64,000 bases of DNA, taken from the NCBI RefSeq assembly GCF_030269305.1, contig NZ_BSTC01000007.1, forward strand, positions 310,001-374,000, read 5' to 3'. The DNA is from Kineosporia sp. NBRC 101731. Its GTDB lineage: Bacteria; Actinomycetota; Actinomycetes; Actinomycetales; Kineosporiaceae. Positions within the stretch are counted from its first letter, which is position 1. Every line of letters begins with the position of its first letter. The translations under genes were made by a program, and so were the position numbers. Below, in pieces: positions 40,926 through 49,965 of this stretch. The notes beneath the pieces were generated by a model. It had not been told where the DNA came from. It did not search any database and was given only the letters and a program-made list of their open reading frames with translations.

Positions 40926-41911
40926 TCACACGCCGGCTGCGCGCACCGCTGCGTGGAAGCCCGCCGCGTTCTCCAGCAGGTGCTCCAGGTTGCGCGAGGC
41001 TCCTGGGGCGGTGACGAACACGTGTTCCACGCCGACCTCGGCCAGGGCGGCCACGTCTTCGGCGATCTGATCGAAATCGCCGGTGTAGGGAGTTCGTTCC
41101 GCCGTGGTCACCCGCTCGAAGCTGCTCACGATCACCTGGGCGATGCAGCCGACCGACTGCGGGTCGCGACCGTACTCGGCCGCCTTCTCACGGATCCGGG
41201 CCAGGCCGGCACCGGTCTCGGCGGCCGGGCCGGCCACCGGGATCCAGCCGTCGCCGCGCCGGGAGATGCGATCCAGTGCCTTGCCTGTGGTACCGGCCAG
41301 CACCACCGGGATCGTGCGGGCCGGTTTGGGGCCGAGGCTGGCCGGGGCGATGTCGTAGCGCTCGTTGTGGAACGCGACCGGATCCGGACCCCAGACCGCC
41401 TGGGCGATGTCCAGGAACTCCTCCAGCGCGTCACCCCGCTCCTTGATCGGCCGGGGGGCCGCGGCGGAGTACTCGCGTCGATCGACCAGCCGCTGCCCAC
41501 ACCCGCGATCACCCGGCCACCGCTGATGTGGTCGAGACTCGCGACGGTCTTGGCCAGGCGGGTGGGCAGGTGCAGGGGCGCGATGAGCACGTTCGTGCCG
41601 AGCTCGATGCGGCTGGTCACCGCCCCCGCGACGGTGAGCACCGTGAGGGCCTCGGGGATGTTGCGGTACGCCGCCGGCCAGGGCATGTCGGGGGCGCCGT
41701 ACAGGCCGTGCGGCCCGCTCTGGTCGTCGGGCACCAGCAGGCGCTCGAAGGCCCAGACGCTGTCGTATCCAATGTCTTCGAAACCCTGAGCGGCGGCGGC
41801 AATATCGGTGGTCAGGTCGTACCGGTCGAACTGAGGAAGGCTTACACCGAGCTTGATCACAGACGTCGGCTCCCGATAGTCGTACGGCAGGGCATGTCCG
41901 AAATGTGACAT
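40926..41911 (-). pseudogene. Frameshifted LLM flavin-dependent oxidoreductase
   Basis: Two reading frames together make one LLM protein. The first (from GTG 41860, or ATG 41911) reads LGVSLPQFDRYDLTTDI through GGRVIAGVGSGWSID. The sequence then continues in another frame as REYSAAAPRPIKERGDALEE and ends VVLAGTTGKALDRISRRGDGW to AAGFHAAVRAAGV. Restoring a single base near 41477 (GACCGC instead of GACGC) joins them perfectly. It is either a recent pseudogene or a sequencing error. GTG 41860 has GGGAG upstream and gives the usual family start. Unlike the paralogs in the kynurenine operon, it belongs to the F420-type LLM group. Confidence 0.8.
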
Positions 41912-41936
41912 TACCCCGATCGGGTGCCGGGTGCCG

Positions 41937-42767
41937 TCACTTCCCGTCGAGCCAGGCGTCGATGTCGGCGATCACCGGGCCGGGGGTGTGCCGCGCCCAG
42001 CGGAAGTGGTCGTCACCCGGGTGGTCCACCCGGATCTGCCGTCGTTCGGCACCACCGGCCCGGCGGGCCAGGAGTGCCACCGCCCGCGGGTTGATCAGCG
42101 GGTCGCCGTCGATGCCGAGCATCAGCCGGGGCGTGCTCATCCGGGCCAGTGCCGCCTCGTAGTCGTACCGGTCGCCGTGCAGGCGGAACGTGCCGTGGTG
42201 CGCCTCGTGGGCCCAGTCACGCATGACGGTGCTGGGCTGGCGTCCGGCGAAGCCCATCCGGTGCCCGGGCCAGTAGCCCAGGCCCCGGGTGACGGCCCGC
42301 ACGACGCTGGTGCCGGCATGCCGCCGCGCCCGCCGCCAGAGGCCGAACTCCGCCGCACACCAACTGGTTCCGGTGGCGATCGTGACCACCGCCGCCGGCG
42401 TGACGACCTGGGCGGCAGTGCCCAGGAGGGCCAGGGCCCCACCCATGCTGTGCCCGGCCAGCACCACCCGCGACGCCTCCCGCACCGGGGCCAGACCGAA
42501 GACCGCGGGCAGGTCTCGGCGGATCATGTCGCTGTACCCGAACCGCCCGGTGGCCGGGCTCAGGGGCTGGCCCCGGTTCTCCACCCCGACCACCTGGCGG
42601 CCCCGGCGCACCCAGGCATCGAACAGGGGCGTGTAGTACCCCAGCGGAACGCCCAGGGCCGGCAGGAAGACGACGGTCACGGACGCGTCGCCGGACCCGT
42701 GGATCTCGCAGCCGACGCGATGGGCGTCGTCCGCCACGACGGTGGTTCGCACCCGACCCATCCTCAC
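41937..42767 (-). CDS. Alpha/beta hydrolase
   Basis: A 276-residue serine hydrolase of the lysophospholipase/aminopeptidase-S33-like type. The nucleophile elbow is VLAGHSMGGALAL (Ser near residue 106), the acid is in MLGIDGDPLINP and the histidine in DHPGDDHFRWARH. FLPALGVPLGYYTPLFDAWV matches the oxyanion region. No signal peptide, so it is probably cytoplasmic. Tandem CCCATCCTC repeats lie at the start codon, where ATGs at 42767 and 42761 are both possible. The substrate is unknown. Confidence 0.82.
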   Translation of the reverse strand: MRMGRVRTTVVADDAHRVGCEIHGSGDASVTVVFLPALGVPLGYYTPLFDAWVRRGRQVVGVENRGQPLSPATGRFGYSDMIRRDLPAVFGLAPVREASRVVLAGHSMGGALALLGTAAQVVTPAAVVTIATGTSWCAAEFGLWRRARRHAGTSVVRAVTRGLGYWPGHRMGFAGRQPSTVMRDWAHEAHHGTFRLHGDRYDYEAALARMSTPRLMLGIDGDPLINPRAVALLARRAGGAERRQIRVDHPGDDHFRWARHTPGPVIADIDAWLDGK

Positions 42768-42804
42768 CCATCCTCGTGGTGACCGGGGCGAGGAGCAACC
42801 GTTC

Positions 42805-44085
42805 TCAGAAGATCTGCAGGATGACGACCACGGCGTTCAGCGTGCTCAGCACACCCGTGATGACGATCATCAAGGCGGTGGTGCGAGGGGTGTTCGCGTG
42901 CTCGCCCATCACCGACCGACTGCTGGTCAGCACGGTCAGGGCGATGAGGGCCGGCGGGATGCCGAAACTGAGCACGACCTGGCTGAGGATCAGCACCTGC
43001 GTGGGGTCGGTACCCGAGCACAGCACCGCGATCGCCGGGAGCATGGTGACCGTGCGCCGCAGCCACCGGCGCGAGGTGCGGGCCAGGAAGCCGTCCATGA
43101 TGATCTGCCCGGCGGCCGTGCCCACGCTGGCGGAGGAGATGCCGGAGGCCAGCAGCGCCACCGCGAAGGCGAGAGCGGCGCTGCCCCCGACGGCCTGCGC
43201 CAGACCGGAGTGGACACTCTCGAGCGTCAGGGTGGTGGGGGAGGGCCGGAAGATCTGCGCGGCGACGGCCAGCATGCTGAGGTTGACCAGGCCGGCCAGG
43301 CCCATGGCGACGACGATGTCGGCCCGCCCCACCCGCAGCAGCCGCACCCGCTCACCGACGCTGCGCACGTCGATGCGGCCGCTGGTCAGCCCGGAGTGCA
43401 GGTAGATCGCGTGCGGCATGACGGTCGCGCCGATGATGCCGACGGCCAACAGCAGAGTGTCGTCGCCGCCCAGGTTCGGCCGCAGCCCCGACACCAGGCC
43501 GGCACCCGAGGGCGGCACCCGGAAGGTCAGGTAGGCGAACCCGGCGCCGATCAGCAGGATCGAGGCGGTCACCGCGATCTCGAAGGGACGATGCCCGCGG
43601 CGCTGCAGCGACAGCACGGCCAGGGCGACGACCGCGGTCACCAGCGCGGCGATCGGGAACGGCATGTGGAACAAGAGTTTCAGGCCGACGGCGGCGCCGA
43701 TGAACTCGGCCAGGTCGGTGGCCATGGCCACCACCTCGGCCTGGGCCCACATCGCGACGGCGACCGGGCGGGGCAGGCGCTCGCGGCACAGGTGCGGCAG
43801 GCTCCGGCCGGTCACCACCCCGAGCTTCGCCGAGAGGAACTGGATCGGCATGGCCACGAGGTTGGCCAGTACGAGCACCCACACCAGCTGGTACCCGGTG
43901 CTGGCACCGGCCTGGAAATTGGTGGCGAAGTTGCCGGGATCGACGTAGGCGATGGCGGCCACGAAGGCCGGGCCCAGTGCGGCGACCACCGGGATGGGGC
44001 GACGCGCCCTCGGTGCTGAGGCCGGCGTCCCCGGTTCCGGGACGGCTGTCGTGATCTGAGCGTCGGCATCGGGGGTGGACTGCAC
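42805..44085 (-). CDS. mntH: Nramp family divalent metal transporter
   Basis: A 426-residue proton-coupled metal importer with about eleven helices. The metal-binding motif in helix 1 is AYVDPGNFATNFQAG (DPGN) and the helix 6 motif is VMPHAIYLHSG (MPH); both are intact. By family, it imports manganese or iron. The first 35 residues are a soluble Pro/Ala tail. A 9-bp tandem repeat (GCCGGATAT at 44110-44118 and 44119-44127) lies in the short region upstream. The neighbouring Tat-exported ferritin-like gene may also handle metal. Confidence 0.9.
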   Translation of the reverse strand: MQSTPDADAQITTAVPEPGTPASAPRARRPIPVVAALGPAFVAAIAYVDPGNFATNFQAGASTGYQLVWVLVLANLVAMPIQFLSAKLGVVTGRSLPHLCRERLPRPVAVAMWAQAEVVAMATDLAEFIGAAVGLKLLFHMPFPIAALVTAVVALAVLSLQRRGHRPFEIAVTASILLIGAGFAYLTFRVPPSGAGLVSGLRPNLGGDDTLLLAVGIIGATVMPHAIYLHSGLTSGRIDVRSVGERVRLLRVGRADIVVAMGLAGLVNLSMLAVAAQIFRPSPTTLTLESVHSGLAQAVGGSAALAFAVALLASGISSASVGTAAGQIIMDGFLARTSRRWLRRTVTMLPAIAVLCSGTDPTQVLILSQVVLSFGIPPALIALTVLTSSRSVMGEHANTPRTTALMIVITGVLSTLNAVVVILQIF

Positions 44086-44142
44086 GCCGGGGCTGCTCCT
44101 GCGGTCATGGCCGGATATGCCGGATATGTCAGGTGTGGGGGC

Positions 44143-44180
44143 GGCGGGGTGCGTCCTGCCGGTGCGGGACGCACCCCGCC
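44143..44180. terminator. Hairpin terminator of ferritin-like gene
   Basis: GGCGGGGTGCGTCC (44143-44156) pairs with GGACGCACCCCGCC (44167-44180) around a 10-nt loop. It begins 10 bp after the stop of the ferritin-like gene on the minus strand and precedes the Nramp gene. Confidence 0.8.
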
Positions 44181-44189
44181 GGATCGTCG

Positions 44190-45158
44190 TCAGGCGCTGG
44201 TGTTCACGGCTCCGTGCACGCCGTTGGGGAAGAAGCCACCCTTCTTGACCGACTTGGTGTTGAGGTAGACGACGTTGAGGACCTTGCCGGGGGAGCGGCT
44301 GTAGGCGATGCCCGTGGGCGCGGCGGGAACGATGTTCGCCATGCCCTTCCAGCGGATGCCCTGGTCGCCGTCCTTGCCGCCGTCGAGGGCGTCGCGGGCC
44401 ATGGAGATCTTGCCGGCCGCCTGGTACAGGCCCTTCTCGTACAGCGAGGTGCGGATCGTGGCGGCGTGGTAAGCCTCCACGGCCAGGATGCCGGCGGCGG
44501 CCTCCAGATACGCCTTGTTGTCGATCAGTGGTGCGGCACCCTTGTAGGCGGTGACGCCGACGTCCTCGAACAGGAAGGCGCCCAGCAGGAAGTTGTCCTC
44601 GTTGGCGAAGGGGTCGAACGTCTGGGTGGAGCTGATCAGCCCCGCGGCCCGGGCAGCGGCGGTGAAGCTGTTCTTGATGTCGATCTGGGGACGCGACACG
44701 GCGGACCTGCCCAGGGCCGAGCGCAGGAACTTCACGTGTGCCAGTTCGTCACCGGCGATCTCCGCGGCGTACTGGGCGATGCGCCGGGTCTTGAACGGGA
44801 CCTTCTTGCCGCCGACGACACCGCCGCGGGTCTGCAGGCCGGAGGTCAGCTTGTCGGCCAGCCCGTGGCCGTGCACGGCGTAGGAGTAGAACTCCGCCTC
44901 GAGGTACTCCAGGTTGAGTGCGAAGTTGAGCACGGCGCCGTCGCTGGGGGCGGCCGCTGTGCCCACGCCGTCAGCGACGTCAGCGATGTCGGCGCTGTCG
45001 GCGCTCGCCGACATCGCGCCCATGACACTCGTGCCCACCACCCCGGCACCGACGGCGCCCATGCCCGCGGCGCCTGCCGCCCGCAGGAATCGTCGCCGGT
45101 CGGTCTGGTTCTGCGAGCTGCGCCCGATCATGTCGACGACCAGTTTCTTACCGAACAT
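44190..45158 (-). CDS. Tat-exported ferritin-like protein
   Basis: A 322-residue protein with a twin-arginine-type signal: DRRRFLRAAGAAGMGAVGAG near residues 20-40, cleaved around ASA. The mature part is the ferritin_2 (desiccation-related) fold, with LNLEYLEAEFYSYAVHG, GDELAHVKFLRSALG, AFLFEDVGVTAYKGAAP and ILAVEAYHAATIRTSLY supplying the E...EAEF and ExxH-type metal ligands. It acts outside the membrane, possibly in metal binding or stress protection. It is on the same strand as the Nramp gene but separated from it by a terminator. Confidence 0.85.
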   Translation of the reverse strand: MFGKKLVVDMIGRSSQNQTDRRRFLRAAGAAGMGAVGAGVVGTSVMGAMSASADSADIADVADGVGTAAAPSDGAVLNFALNLEYLEAEFYSYAVHGHGLADKLTSGLQTRGGVVGGKKVPFKTRRIAQYAAEIAGDELAHVKFLRSALGRSAVSRPQIDIKNSFTAAARAAGLISSTQTFDPFANEDNFLLGAFLFEDVGVTAYKGAAPLIDNKAYLEAAAGILAVEAYHAATIRTSLYEKGLYQAAGKISMARDALDGGKDGDQGIRWKGMANIVPAAPTGIAYSRSPGKVLNVVYLNTKSVKKGGFFPNGVHGAVNTSA

Positions 45159-45712
45159 GTACTGCCCCCGTTGGCTGATTGGTGGACTGGATCAAGAGGT
45201 AGGTCTTGTTCTGCGCCTGCTCAACTGGACGCATGACCTGAGAAAGCCTCTGTATCGCTGGTGCTTTGGTGAGCACTGTCCAACAGCGAGGCTACGTGAC
45301 GCAGGGTGGGGAAGACCTCGGGCTTTCGAGGGATGCGTGGTGTGGCCCTTGTCGGGGACCCGCAGGTAGCGTCCCGATCTTGCGAGTGACTCCTCGGTAC
45401 ACCGGTACGCGGCCTTCCCCGGACCCCGACGAGGGCGGTCGCGGTGGCAGCCGGCTGGCCACGCAGGAGGGCGCCCGGATCACGGCCTCGTTCTCGAGTG
45501 CGCCGCCGGAGGCCCGTCACCTCGATCTGGCCGTGCTCGAGAACCTGCTGGTAATAATAGAACTCGCCGACGTCGACCTCGAAACCGGCCACCCGAACCG
45601 GAAGTCGTTCGCCGGGCACTGGCCCCCCGTGCCGGTGCTGCGTGACCCGGCCCGGTTCGACGACTTCACGTTCGACCCGGCCACCGGGCCGGCCGCCGCG
45701 ACCTCGATCTGA
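45159..45712. other. 554-bp region with no confident gene
   Basis: Open frames run on both strands: plus-strand 45266-45712 (148 aa) and minus-strand 45221-45619 (132 aa). Neither has a recognisable domain. The plus frame is the more protein-like at its end (DLAVLENLLVIIELADVDLE, VPVLRDPARFDDFTFD) and local AT-rich codons (GTAATAATA) break the GC pattern. It could be a decayed gene. The promoter of the ferritin-like gene must lie at the left edge. Confidence 0.35.
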
Positions 45713-46819
45713 TCACGTCGTCCTGAGCTGGTCGATCATCGCGCGGTACGCGGCCGCGGCTTTCGGGTTCCGGGAGTCGGACAGGGCACAGCCGCAGTAG
45801 GTGGCGCTGTCGTTGAACAGGGCGACGAACCGGATCGAGCCGGGATCGGCCTTGTCCCGGTCGGCCAGCCAGCCGTAGGCGGCCTCGAAGAACTTCGGGT
45901 TGTCGCCGCCGGAGGCCGCCGATCCGGAGTAGACGCTGAACTCGCCCAGGCCGAACGGCAGGTTCCGCTCCCGGGCGAACCGGTACCAGTAGTCCCATCC
46001 GTACGGCTTGGTGAAGTGGGTGGTGATGCTCGCCGCGGTGGTGAACGGCTCGTACCAGTCGTACGCGTCGAGCGCGATGATGTCGACCTTGCCCGGAACG
46101 TAGAGATTTTCGATCGCACTGACGGTGCCACCCTGGGCGGCACCCTCATTCGGGTTGAACACGATCAGCAGATTCGGCGCCGCAGTACGCAGCAGGGTGA
46201 CCGCCCGGGAGAACTGCTTCTTCCAGGCCTCGGCGTCGGTCGCCCGGGAGAAGCAGCAGTTCATCTCCCAGCCCAGGCGCACCAGAGCGTCCGGGTCGAC
46301 GGCGGCGATCTTCTGGCCGAGCTCCTTCCAGTTCCCGTCGCTGCCGGCGTCGCCGTCGTCGGTCCACAGCGGCACCGAGAGGATGAAGTCGTCGCGGCCG
46401 GGCTGGAAGGTGGCCGGTACCGACCCGGCCCACCAGGGATTGAGCTGCGCGGTCCAGGTGGAGCGGTCGGTGTAGGCCTGGACATTGTCCAGCGGGGCGC
46501 CCCGCCACTGCGCGAAAGCAGTGGCCCCGGAGGCCGAGTGCTCGAAGAAACCACCGTCGCTCCAGGGCAGGCCGGAGGCGTACCGCCGAATCGGGGCCGG
46601 CGTGGTCGCCGTGGGTTTCACCGTCGGCAGCGGGCGGTCCGGGTGCGCCAGGATGTAGTTGCGCACCGTCTCGTTGGCGTCCAGTGCCTGCCGCTGAGTG
46701 GGGCGGGTGATACCTCCGGCTTTGGCCTCGACCGTGTCGGCGAAGGCGTTACCGGCCAGCAGGGCTGCTGCGACGGTCAGGCCTGCTACTACCGCGGTGA
46801 CCGGATGCACGCGTCTCAT
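45713..46819 (-). CDS. Secreted glycoside hydrolase, GH26-like
   Basis: A 368-residue protein with a signal peptide (VTAVVAGLTVAAALLAGNAFA). The catalytic TIM barrel resembles GH26 mannanase/glucanase-like enzymes: the acid/base glutamate is in VRLGWEMNCCF (about residue 184) and the nucleophile in PFGLGEFSVYSG (about 291). WYEPFTTA and GWDYWYRFARER fit the barrel. It should act outside the cell on a plant or microbial polysaccharide. The ATG at 46819 begins MRRVHPVTAVV; the much longer open frame upstream is a shadow of the gene on the other strand. Confidence 0.8.
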   Translation of the reverse strand: MRRVHPVTAVVAGLTVAAALLAGNAFADTVEAKAGGITRPTQRQALDANETVRNYILAHPDRPLPTVKPTATTPAPIRRYASGLPWSDGGFFEHSASGATAFAQWRGAPLDNVQAYTDRSTWTAQLNPWWAGSVPATFQPGRDDFILSVPLWTDDGDAGSDGNWKELGQKIAAVDPDALVRLGWEMNCCFSRATDAEAWKKQFSRAVTLLRTAAPNLLIVFNPNEGAAQGGTVSAIENLYVPGKVDIIALDAYDWYEPFTTAASITTHFTKPYGWDYWYRFARERNLPFGLGEFSVYSGSAASGGDNPKFFEAAYGWLADRDKADPGSIRFVALFNDSATYCGCALSDSRNPKAAAAYRAMIDQLRTT

Positions 46820-47002
46820 GGAGTGTGTCTCGGCCGGCCCGGCGCCCGGCTGGCGTCCGGACGTGACCGATGTACCCGGAAGGGTGACAGGCGAGCGGGG
46901 TGGGTGCAGACGGGGGCCGGTACTGTCGATGACCGCTCGATGACCGTGTGGCGCCGACCAGAACCGGCCCGGCGCCGGCGGACGAACGAGAGGGTGGGAC
47001 AC

Positions 47003-49175
47003 GTGGCTGGCAGAGGGGGCGTGCACCCGCCGTCGGCGGACATCATCGGGTTCCGGACCGCGGCCACCCTGATCCTCCAGGACTTGCGTGACCGGGTCGG
47101 TCTGGAGCACTGGTCGATCTCCCGGCGCGACGGGGACACCCAGGTGGTGCTGACGGCGCTGGACACCTCGGTGGGTGTCAACGCGGGCGACGTCCGGCAC
47201 TGGCGGGACAGCTTCTGCGCCCTGGTGGTGGAGGGCCATGCCCCCTCGTGCACCGAGGACGTCGCTCTGGTGCCGGTGCTGCGGGAGGTGGCCGAGCGCA
47301 ACCAGGCGCAGATCGGTGCCTGCGCCGTGGTTCCGGTCACGGCGCCGGACGGCGAGGTGCTCGCGACCATCTGCGGGCTGTCGGACACACCCCGCCCGGG
47401 ACTGGCCGCATCGATGGGGGTGATCCACCGGCAGGCCCAGATCCTGGGCATCATGCTGGCCCACGAGCTGCGCTTCGCCGAGCAGGTGCGTCAGACCGAG
47501 CGCGTCGAGCAGGCCGCCCACCAGGACGTTCTGACCGGCGTCGGTAACCGGCGGGCCTGGGACGTGGCCATGGTGCGGGAGGAGGCCCGATCCGCGGCCT
47601 TCGGCACCCCCGCGACCATCGTCGTCCTCGATCTCAACGGCCTGAAGAAGGTCAATGACGAACAGGGGCACGAGGCCGGTGACGAACTGATCGTGCGGAC
47701 GGCGGAGGAACTCACCGGCCGGCTGCGCAGCAGCGATGTCGTGGCCCGGCTGGGCGGTGACGAATTCGGGCTGCTGCTGCCCCAGACCACGCAGGAACAG
47801 GGATTGGGCCTGGTCGCGGGAATCCTGGCCCGACTGGCGACGGTGGGGGTGTCGGCCTCGGCCGGGGTCGCCCAGCGCACGGCGATCGACGGCCTGATGG
47901 AAGCCTGGCGCCAGGCCGACGCCCGGATGTATGCCGACAAGAAGAGCAACGGCTCGCGCCGGGTGACCCAGCCCGCCCAGGCGGCCCGGCCCAAACCGAT
48001 GCAGTCGGCTGCCCACGCCGTGCAGAACATCGACGCGGTGCTGGAACTGGTCAAGGCCCAGCTGGGTATGGAAGTGGCCTTCGTCAGCCGATTCCAGGGA
48101 GATCAGCGCCAGTTCCGCAACCTGGTCAGCTCGATCGACCTGCCCTTCGCCGCCGGAACCGCCGAGGCGTCGGTCGGCACCTACTGCCGGATGATCGCCG
48201 ACGGTGAACTTCCCCAGGTCATCCCCGACGCAACGCTCAATGTGACCGTGAAGAATCTGGCGGTGACCGGGCAACTGGGGATCGGCTCGCACGTCGGCGT
48301 GCCGCTGTACCACCTCGACGGCCGACTGTACGGAACTCTCTGCGCCTTCTCCACCCAGACCTCCCCCGGACTCGGCGACCGTGATGCCCAGGTGCTGCGG
48401 AACGTGAGCGACGTCGTCATGCGTCTGGTGGAGGTGGAGGACGACCGGGACGAGCGCCGCTACTCCTTCCTGCGCGCCGTCGACGACGTGATCGGGCGGG
48501 GTGGACCCACCGCGGTCTACCAGCCGATCCACCGCCTCGCCGACCTCGCGATCGTCGGCCACGAGGCACTCAGCCGGTTCCCCGGGGGGCAGCCCTTCAC
48601 CGGTCGAGTGGTTCGCCCAGGCCGGGGAGTACGGGGCCGGGCCGCAACTGGAACTGGCCTGCGTGCGGTCGGCCGTCACCGGTCTGCCCCACCTCGACGG
48701 CTACCTGTCGCTGAACATCTCGCCCGCCACCGTGCTGACACCCGAGTTCTCCCGGGTGATCGGAGAACTGCCCCTGGACCGGATCGTGATGGAACTGACC
48801 GAGCACGAGGTCATCGACGACTACGACACGGTCAACGCCAGCCTGCGGCCCCTGCGCGCTCGCGGGATGCGCGTCGCGGTCGACGATGCCGGGGCCGGGT
48901 TCGCCAGCATGCGCCACATCCTGGCGATCATGCCGGACATCATCAAGCTCGACGTGAGCCTGGTGCGTGGCATCGACAGCGATCCCGCCAAGCAGGCACT
49001 GGCCGCCTCGCTGGTCGCGTTCGGGGCCAAGACCGAGGCCGGGCTGGTCGCCGAGGGCATCGAGACCTCGGACGAATTCCGTTGTCTGCGCGACCTCGAC
49101 ATCGCTTACGGCCAGGGTTTTCACCTCAGCCGGCCGGAACCGCTCGAGGCGCGGGTCTCGATTCCCCGTGGTTAG
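47003..49175 (+). pseudogene. GAF-GGDEF-GAF-EAL protein, frameshifted in EAL
   Basis: This gene encodes a c-di-GMP enzyme of about 724 residues. It has an N-terminal GAF-like domain, then GGDEF with LGGDEF and an RxxD site (RSSD), then a second GAF (VQNIDAVLELVKAQLGMEVAF) and an EAL domain. The frame breaks after GHEALSRFPGG, in a run of six G at 48584-48589. Removing one G gives SRFPGGSPSPVEWFAQAGEY and restores the rest (LNISPATVL, MELTEHEVIDD, DDAGAGFA, KLDVSLVRG, VAEGIET). GTG 47003 follows AGGGTGGG. It is a homopolymer sequencing error or a real loss of EAL. Confidence 0.82.
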
Positions 49176-49207
49176 GTGGCTGCCCGTCGAGCAAGAGGGA
49201 GCACACC

Positions 49208-49489
49208 GTGACCCAGGAACCGCACGAGATCGACCCCCGGAACAACGCCGAGTCGCAGCAGGCGGAGACGGACGCCAGCCAGACCGGTTCGCGCGCCGGC
49301 ACCGGCGGTGCCGTCTTCTCCGGGGCCCGCGCTGCCGGTTCGGTTCCGGGGCAGCCCGACCCGCAGGACGGTGACCCGACCTCCGGTGTGGGAGCGGGTA
49401 ATCCGCTGGACGGGGTGCTGATCGACGAGGCCGACGCCGAGCAGGCGGTGCCCGGTGACGAGGGCCCCGAGCACCCCGGCCGACGCTGA
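49208..49489 (+). CDS. Small acidic disordered protein
   Basis: A 93-residue protein (VTQEPHEIDPRNNAESQQAE...) from GTG 49208, preceded by AAGAGGGAG. It is rich in Gly, Ala, Asp, Glu, Gln and Pro, with no hydrophobic core, and is probably disordered. It begins 32 bp after the GGDEF-EAL gene and may share its transcript. I recognise no family. The start is fixed by the ribosome site; the longer open frame upstream belongs to the frameshifted gene. Confidence 0.55.
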   Translation: MTQEPHEIDPRNNAESQQAETDASQTGSRAGTGGAVFSGARAAGSVPGQPDPQDGDPTSGVGAGNPLDGVLIDEADAEQAVPGDEGPEHPGRR

Positions 49490-49965
49490 TTCAGAGCTTT
49501 TCGTAGGGGTGTTCGCGGAGTTTGCCGGCCAGGCCACCGGTCACGATCCGGTGGGCCGAGGTGTGGGGCCTGCGCGTGGGTGGCCAGGGCGTGATGGACG
49601 ACGTCACGGGGGAGAGCGTCGGTGCGGACTCCCGAGACGTCCAGCGCGGGCGAGGGGTAGGCCCCGGCCAGCCCGCGGGCGGCCCGGGCGGCGCCGGTGG
49701 CTGGGGGGCACGAAGTCGCCGATCTGCACGGGCCCGTCATGCCGCCGGCCCCGGCGGGGACTCCTGGGTCCCACCCGGTGTACCGGAGGTGCCCAGCACC
49801 CGACCACCGACGGGTGACGTGGGGAACGCCGGACGGTGGGGACGGCGGGTCTGGTCCGCCGTCCCGCTGGGCGACGCGTCTGGCCCGGCCCGGGAGACCT
49901 GATCTTGCCCCCTGATCCTGCCCCCGGAAGCTCAAGGAGGTGGTGGCGGCATCCGAAGCCGGAGA
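49490..49965. other. 476-bp region, possible decayed minus-strand gene
   Basis: No intact gene is evident. On the minus strand, one frame gives AARAARGLAGAYPSPALDVS then GVRTDALPRDVVHHALATHA, and a second frame, ending at the TGA at 49491-49493, gives HTSAHRIVTGGLAGKLREHP then YEKL. Together they resemble one protein with a frameshift near 49565. On the plus strand, AAGGAGG at 49934 precedes a very short open frame (VAASEAGE, 49942-49968) just before the next gene. Confidence 0.3.

Noticed and set aside
45713-48679. 988-aa open frame on the minus strand
   Set aside because: Only the part downstream of ATG 46819 is a real protein (GH26-like); the upstream part is antisense to the GGDEF-EAL gene.
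46016-49489. 1157-aa open frame on the plus strand
   Set aside because: It merges antisense of the GH26-like gene, the true GGDEF gene, and the small acidic protein; the EAL part changes frame. I annotate the separate genes.
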